DNA of 64,000 nt from Dendrocalamus latiflorus (taxonomy: Eukaryota; Streptophyta; Magnoliopsida; Poales; Poaceae). This document shows, in pieces, positions 53,701-59,893 of this stretch. Position 1 is the stretch's first letter. Every line of letters starts with the position of its first letter. A program made the translations under genes and the position numbers. Location: contig CM029666.1 in assembly GCA_017311315.1 (NCBI GenBank), positions 507,941 through 571,940 on the forward strand. Direction: 5' to 3'. The notes under the pieces are model-generated. The model worked only from the letters and a program-made list of their open reading frames with translations, made no database searches and had not been told where the DNA came from.

Positions 53701-56700
53701 TAGCACTAAAGAAAGGGCAGCAACAGTTGGCACATTAGATTGGGAGAAGAAATCAGCATCCTGGGGAGAAGGGACTAGCTGTAGCACGCGAGAGAGAAGT
53801 CAAGTAGTTGCAGCAAAATGGTAGAGGAGAAGAGGAGATATGGCAATTTACAAGGTTTTGTTATATGTCGAAACATCTCAATTACTTTTGGTCTCATAGT
53901 TACAACAAAATATTTCAATTTAGGGCAACAAAAGTGAAGCTTTTGGGGTAGTTTCATGTAGTTTGATGGAGCTTTTTTACAATGGATTAGTTTGATGTAG
54001 TGGAGCTCCAATTTAGGGCAACAAAATACTTCAATTTAGGGTTGAGAAATTGGATCCAAATATTTAGCCCAACCCTCCTCATTCCACCGGTTTTACCGGT
54101 TTTTTCACCGGTAAAACCGGTTCCCGCCCGGTAACCGGACCGGTTACCGGTCCGCTCCCGCCCCGCAAACAAAATGCATTTGATGAAATTTGACCGGTTG
54201 CAAATCCGGTTTTACCGGTTACCGGGCGGTAACCGGCCGGTAACCGGTACCGCCCGGCGGCCGGGATTTGTCCCGGTTCCGGTTTTTTCATCCCTGCATG
54301 TACCTTGCATTTGAGGGGGGTGTTAAGGGTGTTAGAGATATAATAGGAATTGTATTATTCCTTTACTTATATGCTTCGCTTTCCTTATCCGTATATGACA
54401 TATTCTCCTATAATATCCCTTTGTACTTCATATATATATTGCCCATTGGGATTCTTCAATATACACACAATATTCATAACATAATTTACAGTTAGCCTGC
54501 CCTGCCATGTCATGTACTGCTGTTTGGTAATGTTCCGCAAAAAAAAAAATGATGTCTGATAATGCCAATTAAGTTGAATTGGGAGAGAATTTCATCTGCA
54601 TGTTGCTAGCATACAAGAATATATTTTCTGCAGTATCATATCTTCGGGACGAGTGAGTACTGAGTAGTGCTGTCTTGTGTAAATTTGCAGGTGATGGAGC
54701 AATTTTTCAGTTTGGTAAATATGTTCTTGCAAAATCACAGAGATACTTCTGAAAGGAGATTGAGAATCCGTACATACAAGGTACAGTGAATGCCATAAAT
54801 TTTAGTCAGATCATCTTTTTCTTCATTTCTGTTCTTAAATATTTCATATTCGTCTTAAATTTTCACCATGCCCATTTTGCAACTTATGACAAATTTCTAA
54901 CTACTTGTTTCTCTAACTTAGGTTGTTCCCTTCACCCCGAGTGCCGGTGTTGTTGAATGGGTAAATGGGACTGTTCCGCTTGGTGAATATCTCTTAGGGA
55001 GGTACTTTGCATGCATGGTTCCAGTTATTATATGTAAGTGACATTCTGGATGCTTTATATTTATAAGACTTCATTTCATTGGTTTGTACATACAGCACTA
55101 GAAGTGGTGGAGCACATGGACGATATGGAACTGGAGACTGGACATTTCTTCAATGCAGAGAGCACATGATGAGTGTATGTTCACATGTGGAGCTTTTATT
55201 TTTATATTTTATAGTAAACCATGACGAGTGTATGTCCACATTGAAAGCATTTATGTTTTGTAGGAAAAAGACAAGAGGAGGGCGTTTCTCAAAGTCTGCA
55301 ACAACTTTAGGTTTTTTGTTGATCTCTTATTTATCATTTTCTGATTGTTCAGATATGTAAACAGATTCCAGAATGCAGAAAAAGCAATCCGTTTATTTTG
55401 CTTACTTCCCCCTTGTCCTGTAATAACCAGGCCTGTGATGCACAACTTCTTTCTTGAGGGATTCTTCCAGCCTGCAGATTGGTTCCAAAGTAGACTTGCT
55501 TACACAAGAAGTGTGGCAGCGAGTTCAATGGTAATTTAATCAACATGTAACTGAAGCCATTTGTCTGGCTCTATACTGATTACTGAGGAATGCATTCAGT
55601 TAATCAAGATGTGTTGGCTATTAATTTTGTTGGTTCAGGTCGGATATATTGTGGGTCTTGGAGATCGTCATTCCATGAATATTCTCATTGATCAACACAC
55701 GGCCGAGGTTGTACACATTGATCTTGGTGTTGCATTTGAACAAGGTCTCATGCTTAAAACGCCTGAACGGGTATGTGATTGTAGCATCATATTGTCTATT
55801 CCTGAATTTGAGTAATGTTAGCTAGTTACTTCCATTGTATGCAGGTTCTTTTGGCTTTTATTTTTCTTTTGTAACAACCAGAATTAAGTTTATACCTCTA
55901 CTTGTAGGTTCCATTTCGGCTAACGAGGGACATTATAGATGGCATGGGTGTTACTGGTATTGAAGGTGTATTTAGAAGATGTTGTGAGAAAACTCTCTCT
56001 GTCATGAGGGCAAATAAAGAGGCATTGCTCACCATTATTGAAGTATGTCTGTTATCAAAAGGTTTTTTGTAAATTCGAGAGGCAAGTCAATATTTTTTCC
56101 TCCTGATAATGGATCTAATATGTCAGGTCTTCATCCATGACCCTCTATATAAATGGGCCCTTTCGCCACTGAAAGCTTTACAGCGTCAAAAGGTAACTAA
56201 ATGACGTATTCTTGTATCAAAATCTAAAAGCTCAAATTTTGTGCTATGTAAGTTTATTTATAAAGCCTTTCTAGTATCAAAATAACATGGAATACATGTC
56301 ACATCAATCTACAAGCATATATAGTTATATACACACTGGTAAATTTTGCGGTTACAGCTTGGAGCACCGCCTCCACCATTATATTGGCTGCTATAACCAA
56401 TCCTAGTTTAAACACACAACATTATATTTTTCGCTTGGAAAGACGTAGAATTCCGAAATCGTGTAGCAAACCGTTAAGTTAACATATGCTTTTGCAGGAA
56501 ACTGATGACAGTGACTCATGCTTGGACGACTCCCAAGAGGCTTATGAGGGCAATAAGGATGCAGCCCGTGCTATACTCCGTGTTAAACAGAAGTTGGATG
56601 GATATGAGGATGGCGAAATGAGAAGCATACAGGGCCAGGTAAGTGACCCTCTTGGTGATGCCAACGCTTAAGATGTTTGTACTCTATCCATGCAAATCAC

Positions 56701-56810
56701 TTAAAATTTTTTTCTTTTATGTTTGCTTTTAGGTCCAACAACTCATACAGGATGCAGTAGATGTTGACCGGTTGTGCCAAATGTTTCCAGGGTGGGGAGC
56801 TTGGTTGTAA
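247..56810 (+). CDS. ATM: ATM serine/threonine protein kinase (PIKK family), 3' 59 exons, 5' end outside window
   Basis: ATM is the nuclear PI3K-like kinase that senses DNA double-strand breaks and phosphorylates SQ/TQ sites in repair and checkpoint proteins. I joined 59 exons by splice sites and phase continuity; they give about 2,297 codons ending at TAA 56808-56810. Recognition rests on close agreement with plant ATM as I remember it: the FAT region (exons from about 31919), the ATP-binding segment YRQLAKSGNDDLRQDA (exon 45551-45659), the catalytic loop GLGDRHSMN and activation segment HIDLGVAFE (exon 55639-55770), and the FATC end MFPGWGAWL. No frameshift or premature stop appears in the chained exons, so the gene looks functional despite many intronic insertions. 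Plant ATM proteins are longer (Arabidopsis about 3,850 aa), so the N-terminal third or more lies upstream. Bases 1-246 look like intron. Individual exon edges are inferred; the first base of exon 1 completes a codon begun upstream. Confidence 0.96.
3376..3708. mobile_element. CCGG-rich non-autonomous hAT-type element, copy A
   Basis: A 333-bp element full of CCGGTTACCGG/CCGGTAACCGG palindromes. It is flanked by a perfect 8-bp duplication CCTGCAAG (3368-3375 and 3709-3716). Its ends are CATGGTTC and GGAACCTTG, forming a short imperfect inverted repeat (CAAGGTTC type). An 8-bp target duplication with short CA-starting ends is the signature of the hAT superfamily. It has no transposase. It lies in the ATM intron 2871-3890. 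Confidence 0.85.
5297..5728 (-). repeat. 3' LTR of copia element 1 (left on + strand)
   Basis: It begins TGTTAG and ends TTCAGCA on the + strand. It carries roughly ten copies of an 18-bp unit, AGATGCTGTCCTAAAAGC and variants (about 5480-5670). Read on the minus strand, a CCTATAAGTA TATA-like box and an AATAAA polyadenylation-like signal follow downstream of the array. Confidence 0.95.
5729..5740 (-). promoter_or_regulatory. Polypurine tract of copia element 1
   Basis: The + strand TTCTCCCCCTAA reads TTAGGGGGAGAA on the element's sense strand, directly next to the 3' LTR. This is where plus-strand DNA synthesis starts. The gag-pol stop codon TAG (5737-5739) overlaps it. Confidence 0.85.
5737..10536 (-). 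CDS. Copia gag-pol polyprotein, 1,599 aa, uninterrupted
   Basis: The polyprotein supplies the capsid and enzymes for reverse transcription and integration. Seen in order: an Ala/Glu-rich N-terminus likely to form a coiled coil (about residues 15-75); a gag domain of UBN2/retrotran_gag type (about 190-370); a CCHC zinc knuckle CHNCGKLGHWAREC (439-452); the aspartic protease site LDTGATHHMTG (near 516); the GAG-pre-integrase zinc region; the integrase core with HGDLCGP, DNGGEF (near 774) and the QQNGVVERRNQT motif; reverse transcriptase with YVDDLVITG (near 1275); and RNase H with YSDSDHAGD and SSCEAEYIA. Start ATG is at 10536. Gag and pol share one frame, as is usual for copia. No disabling change is visible. 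Confidence 0.96.
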   Translation of the reverse strand: MSAGQSQRSVASSMRRQQTAELVAAEQRERAAAETAAAAERASRLAAAELAAARAEVEAAAAADAARAAAAEVKALRGSNSSSGSVDDSADADPQLLEREAAQGRTAQWAAAHAHERGGSPDRRGRAGGAPEGGAHGGGAPGGGMHGGGVRVDGERGPHRQRGSLSPVRYRGHHEYQAVVRDVGSGGGWPTLTKTNYVEWAAVMRVKLQVRHMWDAVRYCDVDYDQDRRALDALIAAVPPEMQFSLTNKRTAKEAWDAIAAARIGSDRARKSTLQALRTEWESLAFKPGEDIDDFALRLNTLLQKLVQFGDDTYNEERAVEKLFRCVPEKYKQMARSIGSLLDLSTMTIEEALGRLKVVDIDESQSLSGPVTIGGKLLLTREQWAAGQGDRKKGEPSSTTGGRKHGKRGKPRKDAQAGARGGAQGGDAGKQKPARDDSCHNCGKLGHWARECRQPRRGQAHVAQAEEQPVLFIAHASIELPPAAPAAVALLHLDEPKAHALLGDSPVNDKTDGWCLDTGATHHMTGRREFFSELDSGVRGTVKFGDASAVEIKGVGSVVFVAKTGEHRLLTGVYYIPDLRNSIISLGQLDENGSRVEIEHGVLRIWDLRRRLLAKVTRGANRLYTLHVQVAQPICLAARRDDEAWQWHERFGHLHFEALKRLSATEMVRGLPCLDHVEQLCDVCVLTKQRRLPFPQQASFRAKERLELVHGDLCGPVTPATPGGRRYFLLLVDDLSRYMWVMVLGSKGEAADAIRRTQAVAEAECGRKLRVLRTDNGGEFTAAEFASYCADEGIQRHYSAPYSPQQNGVVERRNQTVVGMARALLKQRGMPAVFWGEAVVTAVYILNRSPTKALDGRTPYEAWHGRKPAVSHLRVFGSLAFAKELGHIGKLDDRSTPGVFIGYAEGSKAYRILDPVTQRVRISRDAVFDEGRGWTWDKAVDDGSTSTLRDFVVDYVHFERAGGASSSSSPSSSTSTPCSPPAPASAPPLSAPATPHSSPPAHHSPAPAATPSGSAPTASVHDEQRTVEFATPLSHDEDRVDAYHDGETLRYRTVDDLLGEQPVPGLAQRDFEAELHLAQDDGEPRSFAEAERDEAWRAAMQQEMDAVERNRTWELADLPAGHRAITLKWVFKLKRDEAGTIVKHKARLVARGFVQQEGVDFDDAFAPVARMESVRLLLALAAQEDWRVHHMDVKSAFLNGDLKEEVYVRQPPGFVIPGKEGKVLRLRKALYGLRQAPRAWNAKLDSTLKQMGFQQSAHEAAVYRRGKGGNALLVGVYVDDLVITGSKEAEVEAFKAEMKTVFQMSDLGLLSFYLGIEVHQDSSGISLRQTAYAKRTVELGGLTDCNPAHTPMEERLKLSRDSTAEEVDATQYRRIVGSLRYLVHTRPDLAFAVGYVSRFMQRPTTEHQQAVKRILRYVAGTSDYGLHYPRCPGAAHFIGYSDSDHAGDIDTSKSTSGILFFLGKCLVSWQSVKQQVVALSSCEAEYIAASTASTQALWLARLLGDLLGGDTEAVELRVDSKSALALAKNPVFHERSKHIRVKYHFIRGCLDEGSIKASYINTTDQLADLLTKPLGRIKFLELCSKIRMVQPSHKTTHKT
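10709..10721 (-). promoter_or_regulatory. Primer-binding site of copia element 1 (tRNA-iMet type)
   Basis: The + strand GGCTCTGATACCA reads TGGTATCAGAGCC on the element strand, complementary to the 3' end of plant initiator methionine tRNA. It sits 2 nt from the 5' LTR. Confidence 0.93.
10724..11155 (-). repeat. 5' LTR of copia element 1 (right on + strand)
   Basis: 432 bp, apparently identical to 5297-5728. As the upstream LTR it drives the element: the 18-bp tandem array (about 10910-11097) lies upstream of the CCTATAAGTA TATA-like box on the minus strand. Confidence 0.95.
11203..11474. mobile_element. CCGG-rich hAT-type element, copy C
   Basis: A 272-bp element with ends CAAGGTTCC and GAACCATG and a perfect 8-bp duplication GTTCTGAC (11195-11202, 11475-11482). 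The left duplication is also the right-hand flank of copy B, so the two elements are in tandem at one target site. Confidence 0.88.
11788..16129 (+). CDS. ATM: ATM exons 11-20 of the window
   Basis: Exons: 11788-11973, 12805-12929, 13013-13082, 13717-13844, 14719-14860, 14939-15079, 15200-15298, 15387-15433, 15620-15818, 15911-16129. The first joins exon 4683-4805 across a 6,982-bp intron and reads ...LNWISK-IVSQPLSAIIKGYF, as expected for plant ATM. Phases are consistent throughout. Intron 14861-14938 is only 78 nt, a multiple of three and free of stops, so retaining it would add 26 residues in frame; skipping it gives LGKQLQ-LLVPKLVTCC, which matches the family. The long intron 11974-12804 has no identified element, and 13083-13716 has only a short palindrome. 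Confidence 0.9.
13514..13563. repeat. Short palindromic MITE-like sequence
   Basis: About 50 bp of near-perfect inverted repeat: GGACTTGTTTGGATGAG on the left and CTATCCAAACAGGCCC on the right, meeting at a GGGGATTAGTCCC core. Grass genomes contain many such GGCCTGTTTGG-ended miniature elements. The superfamily is not settled. Confidence 0.55.
14085..14391. mobile_element. CCGG-rich hAT-type element, copy D
   Basis: A 307-bp element with ends CAGAGTTC and GGAACCTTG and a perfect 8-bp duplication CCTGTGAG (14077-14084, 14392-14399). The interior matches copy A, including the CTCAAAATTCAAGTTTTGATTTTC spacer type. It lies in the ATM intron 13845-14718. Confidence 0.86.
16421..16828 (-). repeat. 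3' LTR of copia element 2
   Basis: 408 bp, TGTTAG...ATTCATCA on the + strand. Its tandem array (about 16607-16768) has one unit fewer than the other LTR. Confidence 0.93.
16837..21611 (-). pseudogene. Broken gag-pol of copia element 2
   Basis: Three open segments represent the gag-pol seen intact in copy 1: 20064-21611 (gag to protease), 17698-20097 (protease to mid reverse transcriptase, including YVDDLVITG) and 16837-17583 (end of RT and RNase H). Compared with copy 1 there is a one-base deletion near 20087 that falls in the codon for the protease catalytic Asp (LDTGA), and a nonsense change at 17698-17700 where copy 1 has the Tyr of YLGIEVH. Gag also lacks about 8 residues before the zinc knuckle, an in-frame loss. 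Gag itself remains open and could be translated. Confidence 0.93.
21799..22224 (-). repeat. 5' LTR of copia element 2
   Basis: 426 bp. Read on the minus strand it has CCTATAAATATG, a stronger TATA-like box than in copy 1, and an 18-bp tandem array at about 21985-22164. The primer site TGGTATCAGAGCC lies just inside it (plus-strand GGCTCTGATACCA ending at 21796). Confidence 0.93.
22230..24099. other. Rest of ATM intron, unclassified DNA
   Basis: About 1.9 kb between copia element 2 and ATM exon 24100. No exon or complete transposon is recognisable. A minus-strand open stretch (23531-23770, followed by 23337-23534) has GC-richer, gene-like composition but no family I recognise. A 25-bp imperfect duplication occurs near 22750-22800 (GATGTAAGATCGAAGATAAC and GACGTAGGATTGAAGATAAC). 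It may be a degraded element or a captured gene piece. Confidence 0.4.
24100..28902 (+). CDS. ATM: ATM exons 21-27 of the window
   Basis: Exons: 24100-24171, 24280-24349, 26713-26821, 26934-27057, 27140-27271, 27986-28051, 28855-28902. They carry the segment before the FAT domain, including the recognisable WKKVYWLSVDYLVAARAAN across exons 27986-28051 and 28855-28902. All junctions keep phase. The intron 24350-26712 holds a LINE fragment and a diverged repeat. Introns 27272-27985 and 28052-28854 show no identifiable element. Confidence 0.87.
24670..26206 (-). mobile_element. 5'-truncated L1-type LINE (copy 1)
   Basis: A 1.5-kb non-LTR retrotransposon fragment on the minus strand. Its poly-A tail appears as the T-run at about 24670-24678. 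It is flanked by a 15-bp target duplication GGATGAAATACTTCT (24655-24669, 26207-26221), typical of target-primed reverse transcription. The coding remains, in at least two frames (26307-25528 and 25786-24839), are the C-terminal part of ORF2: the reverse transcriptase end (PCKYLGLPLS, DKLPGWKAA) and the zf-RVT zinc-binding region (WAPPRCKYFLWLA...CPLCDQVEETI). It lacks the endonuclease and RT core. Confidence 0.93.
26405..26640. repeat. Diverged interspersed repeat, copy 1
   Basis: This segment shares many short blocks, in the same order, with 42495-42775: TGCCAAATTT, AGAGTACCAAAGAA, CATNRTGCACT, AATTGGAYCTTG, TATAACATTA, GAATTTTTGGA and TGCYCATNGGGG. It is an unclassified old repeat in an ATM intron. 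Confidence 0.6.
29284..29580 (+). repeat. 5' LTR of the gene-capturing element
   Basis: 297 bp, TGTCATGGGC...TTTATAACA. It is clearly similar to 31003-31585 outside the nested insertion, with scattered differences, so the insertion is not very recent. Confidence 0.85.
29870..30755 (-). pseudogene. Apparent captured host-gene fragments inside the LTR element
   Basis: On the strand opposite to the element, 30639-30257 encodes a Lys/Ala/Pro/Ser-rich start (MRKARAATASASKPKPRARA) followed by a helical stretch with LRSLATSHLDSLKRRLD and ending RRFKMQT before a stop. The composition and the sharp end suggest a first exon of a plant nuclear or coiled-coil protein. A second part, 30090-29876, contains a hydrophobic segment (AVVLGASAVFATVSAVLLTL) typical of a membrane helix and may come from another gene. 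I do not recognise either parent gene. Capture is an inference from orientation, composition and position between the LTRs. Confidence 0.5.
31003..31585 (+). repeat. 3' LTR of the gene-capturing element, interrupted
   Basis: The LTR sequence runs 31003-31184 and resumes at 31470 after the nested SMART-like element and its duplicated CTATT. A GAGGACAAGCTGCATGTCCAG sequence and a purine-rich GGAAGGG lie just before it. Confidence 0.85.
31185..31464 (-). mobile_element. SMART/TRIM-like 280-bp LTR element nested in an LTR
   Basis: Two 81-bp direct repeats (31185-31265 and 31384-31464), differing by about one base, enclose only 118 bp. On the minus strand the LTR is followed by TGGTATCAGAGCCAAGAGG (primer site), and a GTGAGGGGGAG polypurine tract precedes the other LTR. 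A perfect 5-bp duplication CTATT flanks it (31180-31184, 31465-31469). It has no coding capacity. The size agrees with small LTR retrotransposons (SMARTs) described in grasses, moved by other elements' enzymes. Confidence 0.9.
31706..34515 (+). CDS. ATM: ATM exons 28-36 of the window (start of the FAT domain)
   Basis: Exons: 31706-31810, 31919-32005, 32352-32654, 32735-32847, 33590-33656, 33743-33817, 33892-34014, 34172-34336, 34414-34515. They translate into the FAT region, with family landmarks YVELWCEEQF, NEPDSIYGI, HEGDWSSALEYYDL, KGLMKSLQKTGCSHVLDFYC, YEAAWRAGNWDFSF, MVWDLRWS and FEPFLAFRRALLKIL. All splice junctions keep phase. The FAT domain wraps the kinase core and is needed for its regulation. 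Confidence 0.93.
34516..35338. other. ATM intron sequence with a (TG)n microsatellite
   Basis: This part of the 6.6-kb intron has no recognised element. A (TG)n run of about 20 bp lies at 35112-35132. Confidence 0.6.
35462..40647 (-). pseudogene. Degenerate copia gag-pol
   Basis: Open pieces on the minus strand: 40647-40132 (gag start, MATEPAALFATSDALG), 40262-39804 (gag continuing in another frame, Gly/Ser/Arg-rich), 39656-38946 (protease site LDTGATSHMS; integrase zinc region WHHRLGH...CHACQLSKH; first catalytic Asp in HCDVWTSP), 38256-37780 (integrase core DNGTEF, PQNGKAERMIRTI), 37811-36462 (integrase end, RT start WIFKHKFHSDGS) and 36661-35462 (YVDDIILTASS; RNase H YSNADWAG, SSAEAEYRA). 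At least three frame changes plus the hAT insertion inactivate it. Most frame changes lie in gag and near the RT fingers. Confidence 0.92.
38265..38936. mobile_element. CCGG-rich hAT-type element, copy E, inside copia integrase
   Basis: A 672-bp element with a perfect 8-bp duplication GCCCGAAT (38257-38264, 38937-38944). Its ends are CAGGGATCGG and AATCCTTG. CCGG/GGTAACC palindromes occupy both ends, with about 400 bp of AT-rich, non-palindromic sequence between them. It splits the retrotransposon's integrase coding region between HCDVWTSP and MLDDFSHF, so it inserted after the copia element. Confidence 0.9.
41109..45659 (+). CDS. ATM: ATM exons 37-49 of the window (FAT end and start of kinase)
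   Basis: Exons: 41109-41260, 41359-41560, 41960-42007, 42098-42181, 42948-43031, 43457-43537, 43623-43712, 43791-43853, 44553-44693, 44806-44862, 44954-45013, 45366-45460, 45551-45659. Landmarks: KWLAETRSSN, ERLSSSEWQAALRLRK, DHPYHTIFQ, VVDMDKKLAAENLL, LPREIRSICQLELVPVVTATI and the ATP-site segment QLAKSGNDDLRQDA. Exon 41960-42007 ends AAG before GCAAGT: a GC-AG intron is needed, because the nearest GT (42012) would bring a stop into frame at the next exon. All other donors are GT. Introns 42182-42947 and 43854-44552 hold a diverged repeat and no identified element respectively. Confidence 0.93.
41613..41909 (-). mobile_element. tRNA-derived SINE
   Basis: A 297-bp element with an 18-bp target duplication ACTTCAGACTGTATCTCT (41595-41612, 41910-41927). 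On the minus strand the 5' part has a box A-like GTAATGGCTAAGGCAC and a perfect box B GGTTCGACTCC (plus 41844-41854), the internal RNA polymerase III promoter. The 3' part contains CTTCTTAATGATAATG, a GC-rich hairpin and TCGAG, then a T-run. This 3' architecture resembles the end of the LINEs in this window. It lies in ATM intron 41561-41959. Confidence 0.92.
42495..42775. repeat. Diverged interspersed repeat, copy 2
   Basis: It shares ordered blocks with 26405-26640. Near its end, TGGTGCCCATAGGGGCACCA (about 42736-42755) forms a near-perfect hairpin. It lies in ATM intron 42182-42947. Confidence 0.6.
45660..46360. other. ATM intron, proximal part without identified element
   Basis: AT-rich sequence with no coding or repeat signature I can name. 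The last about 30 bp (ACTAGTTATGCACTCGTACGTTGCAACGG) resembles the end of a common grass repeat, which may be the LINE's insertion target. Confidence 0.45.
47669..47704. repeat. (GT)n microsatellite
   Basis: About 36 bp of perfect GT repeat within the hAT-type element. Confidence 0.95.
48165..48780. repeat. G-rich minisatellite
   Basis: Imperfect tandem units built on GGCGAGGCGGCGACCGGAGG and GGACGGACGGAGGCG, strongly G-biased on the + strand. Long open frames in all phases (Arg/Gly/Ala or Pro/Ser/Arg repeats) are a by-product of this composition. Confidence 0.8.
51621..51834. other. Short unclassified intron stretch
   Basis: AT-rich sequence between the LINE and the next LTR element, with a repeated AAACTGAATATTT. 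No feature identified. Confidence 0.4.
51835..54481 (+). mobile_element. Non-autonomous LTR retrotransposon with GC-rich interior
   Basis: The direct repeats of about 150 bp, about 51835-51985 and 54321-54481, share TTGTATTATTCCTTT, GCTTTCCTTATCCGTATATG and CTTCAATATACACACAATAT. The first is followed by TAGTATCAGAGC (51986-51997), a slightly altered iMet primer site. The second is preceded by TTTGAGGGGGG, a polypurine tract, so it reads with ATM. The interior (51986-54320) has a GC-rich block and no recognisable gag or pol. It contains hAT-type copy F. The exact left boundary and a target duplication could not be fixed. Confidence 0.75.
53393..54296. mobile_element. CCGG-rich hAT-type element, copy F
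   Basis: The longest member, 904 bp, with ends CAGGGTTGAAAA and TTTTTTCATCCCTG and a perfect 8-bp duplication CATGTACC (53385-53392, 54297-54304). CCGGTTACCGG palindromes are confined to the two ends (about 53405-53480 and 54085-54290). The middle about 600 bp is AT-rich and shows no transposase. It inserted into the non-autonomous LTR element. Confidence 0.9.
54691..56810 (+). CDS. ATM: ATM exons 50-59 of the window (kinase core and FATC)
   Basis: Exons: 54691-54780, 54922-55001, 55096-55174, 55264-55310, 55431-55530, 55639-55770, 55908-56042, 56127-56192, 56498-56638, 56733-56810 (stop TAA). Exon 50 opens with VMEQFF, continuing DLRQDA across a 9,031-bp intron in the kinase domain. Exon 55 holds the catalytic loop DRH-S-MN and the HIDLG activation motif. 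Exons 58-59 encode the FATC end. All catalytic residues expected for a PIKK are present. An out-of-family alternative at 55175 (a second GAGTGTATGT at about 55218) is not needed. Confidence 0.96.
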
Positions 56811-58152
56811 GCTCGATGAAAATAGTTGGAAATTCTGAACCAAGGCGATTTTGTGATTGTCACCTTACCCCCTCGGCCCACAGGGGTGCCTCATCATCAA
56901 GATTATAGCTTAATTCTAACTGGCTGTTGAATTATAGCTCTGGTGCCTCGTGGCTGTTCTTGTTTGATCAGGGAAGCCTTGCAAGAATCCATCCTACCAA
57001 TAGCTAGCTGTTCCAACTGGCAAGGCATGGCATGGGACTAGCCTAGCGGAAGGGGCAGCAAGTCGTCATCAAACTTGCACCGAGACGAGGCCAGGGAGAT
57101 TATTTGGCTGGAGTTTGAAGGTGCTGGCTGCTGCTACTGCAGCTTGGCTGGCAGTTGTTTTGTTTGCTTTGTAGGTGCGTGATATTCTTCTCACGGTATA
57201 CAAAGGGTCCCGTCCGTCCCGACATATGTTGTATCCATGTGTTAGTTTTTCTCTATGGTGGAAGGAAGAATCGATGTAAATAATCCATGATCGGCATTTG
57301 TGGACGAGAGAGAGATCCCATTTTTTTCCCGGAAAGCATGCAGCAACTGCAGACTAAAGGAGCAAAGCCAATCTGGCTCCATGTCGCCGTTTATCGAAAG
57401 AAGAAAAGGTAAAGCTCACAACATACCTGGTGAACCCATCCAAAATGCTTGCATGGTTTGCTACTTTCATCCGTTCACGTCAAGTGCTGCAATTTAACTT
57501 ACGTATGGCCCGGCCGATGGCGTGATCGGTAACGTGGGCAATCTGCGCAAAAATGCACCGCACGTTAGACTGAACTGGACTGTAAAAACTGGCCTTCATC
57601 CGTGGCAATCTCCTCCTTATATGACTCTGAGATCCTTAACAAACCATGCAGCTCGTTTGATAAAAAAAAACTAGTAATCAACCCTCCTGATCGGTGAGAG
57701 AGAGAGAGAGAGATGCACAGGCCTCCTTTGGACGCTATCTAGGAATTCCACTTCGTTCCTGAAGATCTGTTCTGTTTCCTTTAGAATTCGTAACAGGTTT
57801 CTACGTCTGGGAAAATTAGGGTTCCCCAGCCCCCCTAAAATTCAAATAGTGAGAATCCACTCTTACCTTTTTTTTCACCAAATTGAAAATGGTAGTATAG
57901 GTTTATTTAGATGTAGTATACGTTTTAGCCAAACGACGTTTTTCACTAAATCTATGCCAACAAAACAACAAATTAAAATACATACATTCATAAAACTTAC
58001 ACAAAACATGCGTTACCGTTCTCAATATCTATGTAATAATATACCCAACCATCTCTTTTATCCCAACATGTTGGGTTGGTTTTTATCAAAACCCTTTCCT
58101 CGCCAAAAAAACAAAACGATGTTGATCGGACGGCCAGCGCTTGCTTCATATC
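56811..58152. other. ATM 3' UTR and intergenic region
   Basis: It contains the ATM 3' untranslated sequence and the spacer to RBX1. There is a (GA)n run at about 57695-57713. I see no further gene. A poly-A site could not be placed with confidence. Confidence 0.6.
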
Positions 58153-58630
58153 TAGGGGTGGAAAACGCTAACGGATAATTTGTTTTATCTGATATTCGTA
58201 TCTGAGAAAACACGAATATGGTAAGCAAAATCTGTATTAAAAAATGTTCGTATTCGTATTCGAGAATATTCGTATTCGTATTTGTATTCGAGAATATTCG
58301 TATCCGTATTCATATTCGAGACTATTCGATTCGTTTCTAAAAACCCATGAAAAATCCATACAAATTTTGTGATTCAAAATTTGAATTTAGGCGGTTTAAA
58401 ACCGGTAGCCGGTCAAAAACCGGTGAAAAATCGGCAAAACCGCTAGGAATCCGTTTTATCCGATATTTGTATCCGAGAAAATCTGTATTCGAAAATATCC
58501 GTATTCTATTCGAGAATATTTGTATCCGTATTTGAGAATATTCAAATCCATATTTATATTCATTTTAAAAATATAAATTTATATTCGTATTTGAGACTAT
58601 TCAATTGTATCCCATCCGTTTCCACCCCTA
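58153..58630. mobile_element. hAT-type MITE rich in TATTCG repeats, upstream of RBX1
   Basis: Ends TAGGGGTGGAAAACG and CCGTTTCCACCCCTA form a long terminal inverted repeat. Flanking 8-mers TTCATATC and ATCGTATC match at 6 of 8. The interior is made of GAATATTCGTATTCGTAT-type repeats, with a short CCGGT-containing stretch (58381-58430). It has no coding capacity. It ends 124 bp before the RBX1 start codon. Confidence 0.75.
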
Positions 58631-58754
58631 ATCGTATCTCGTCTCGCCGTGGCCGCATAAAACTAGTGATGGCCACTTTGACATAAAGCCCCCTCGACTC
58701 CCGAAAAATCACAACTCATCCCAGGTCCGAACCGAACCCAAGGGAAGGCTCCCG

Positions 58755-59893
<1,139 letters not shown>

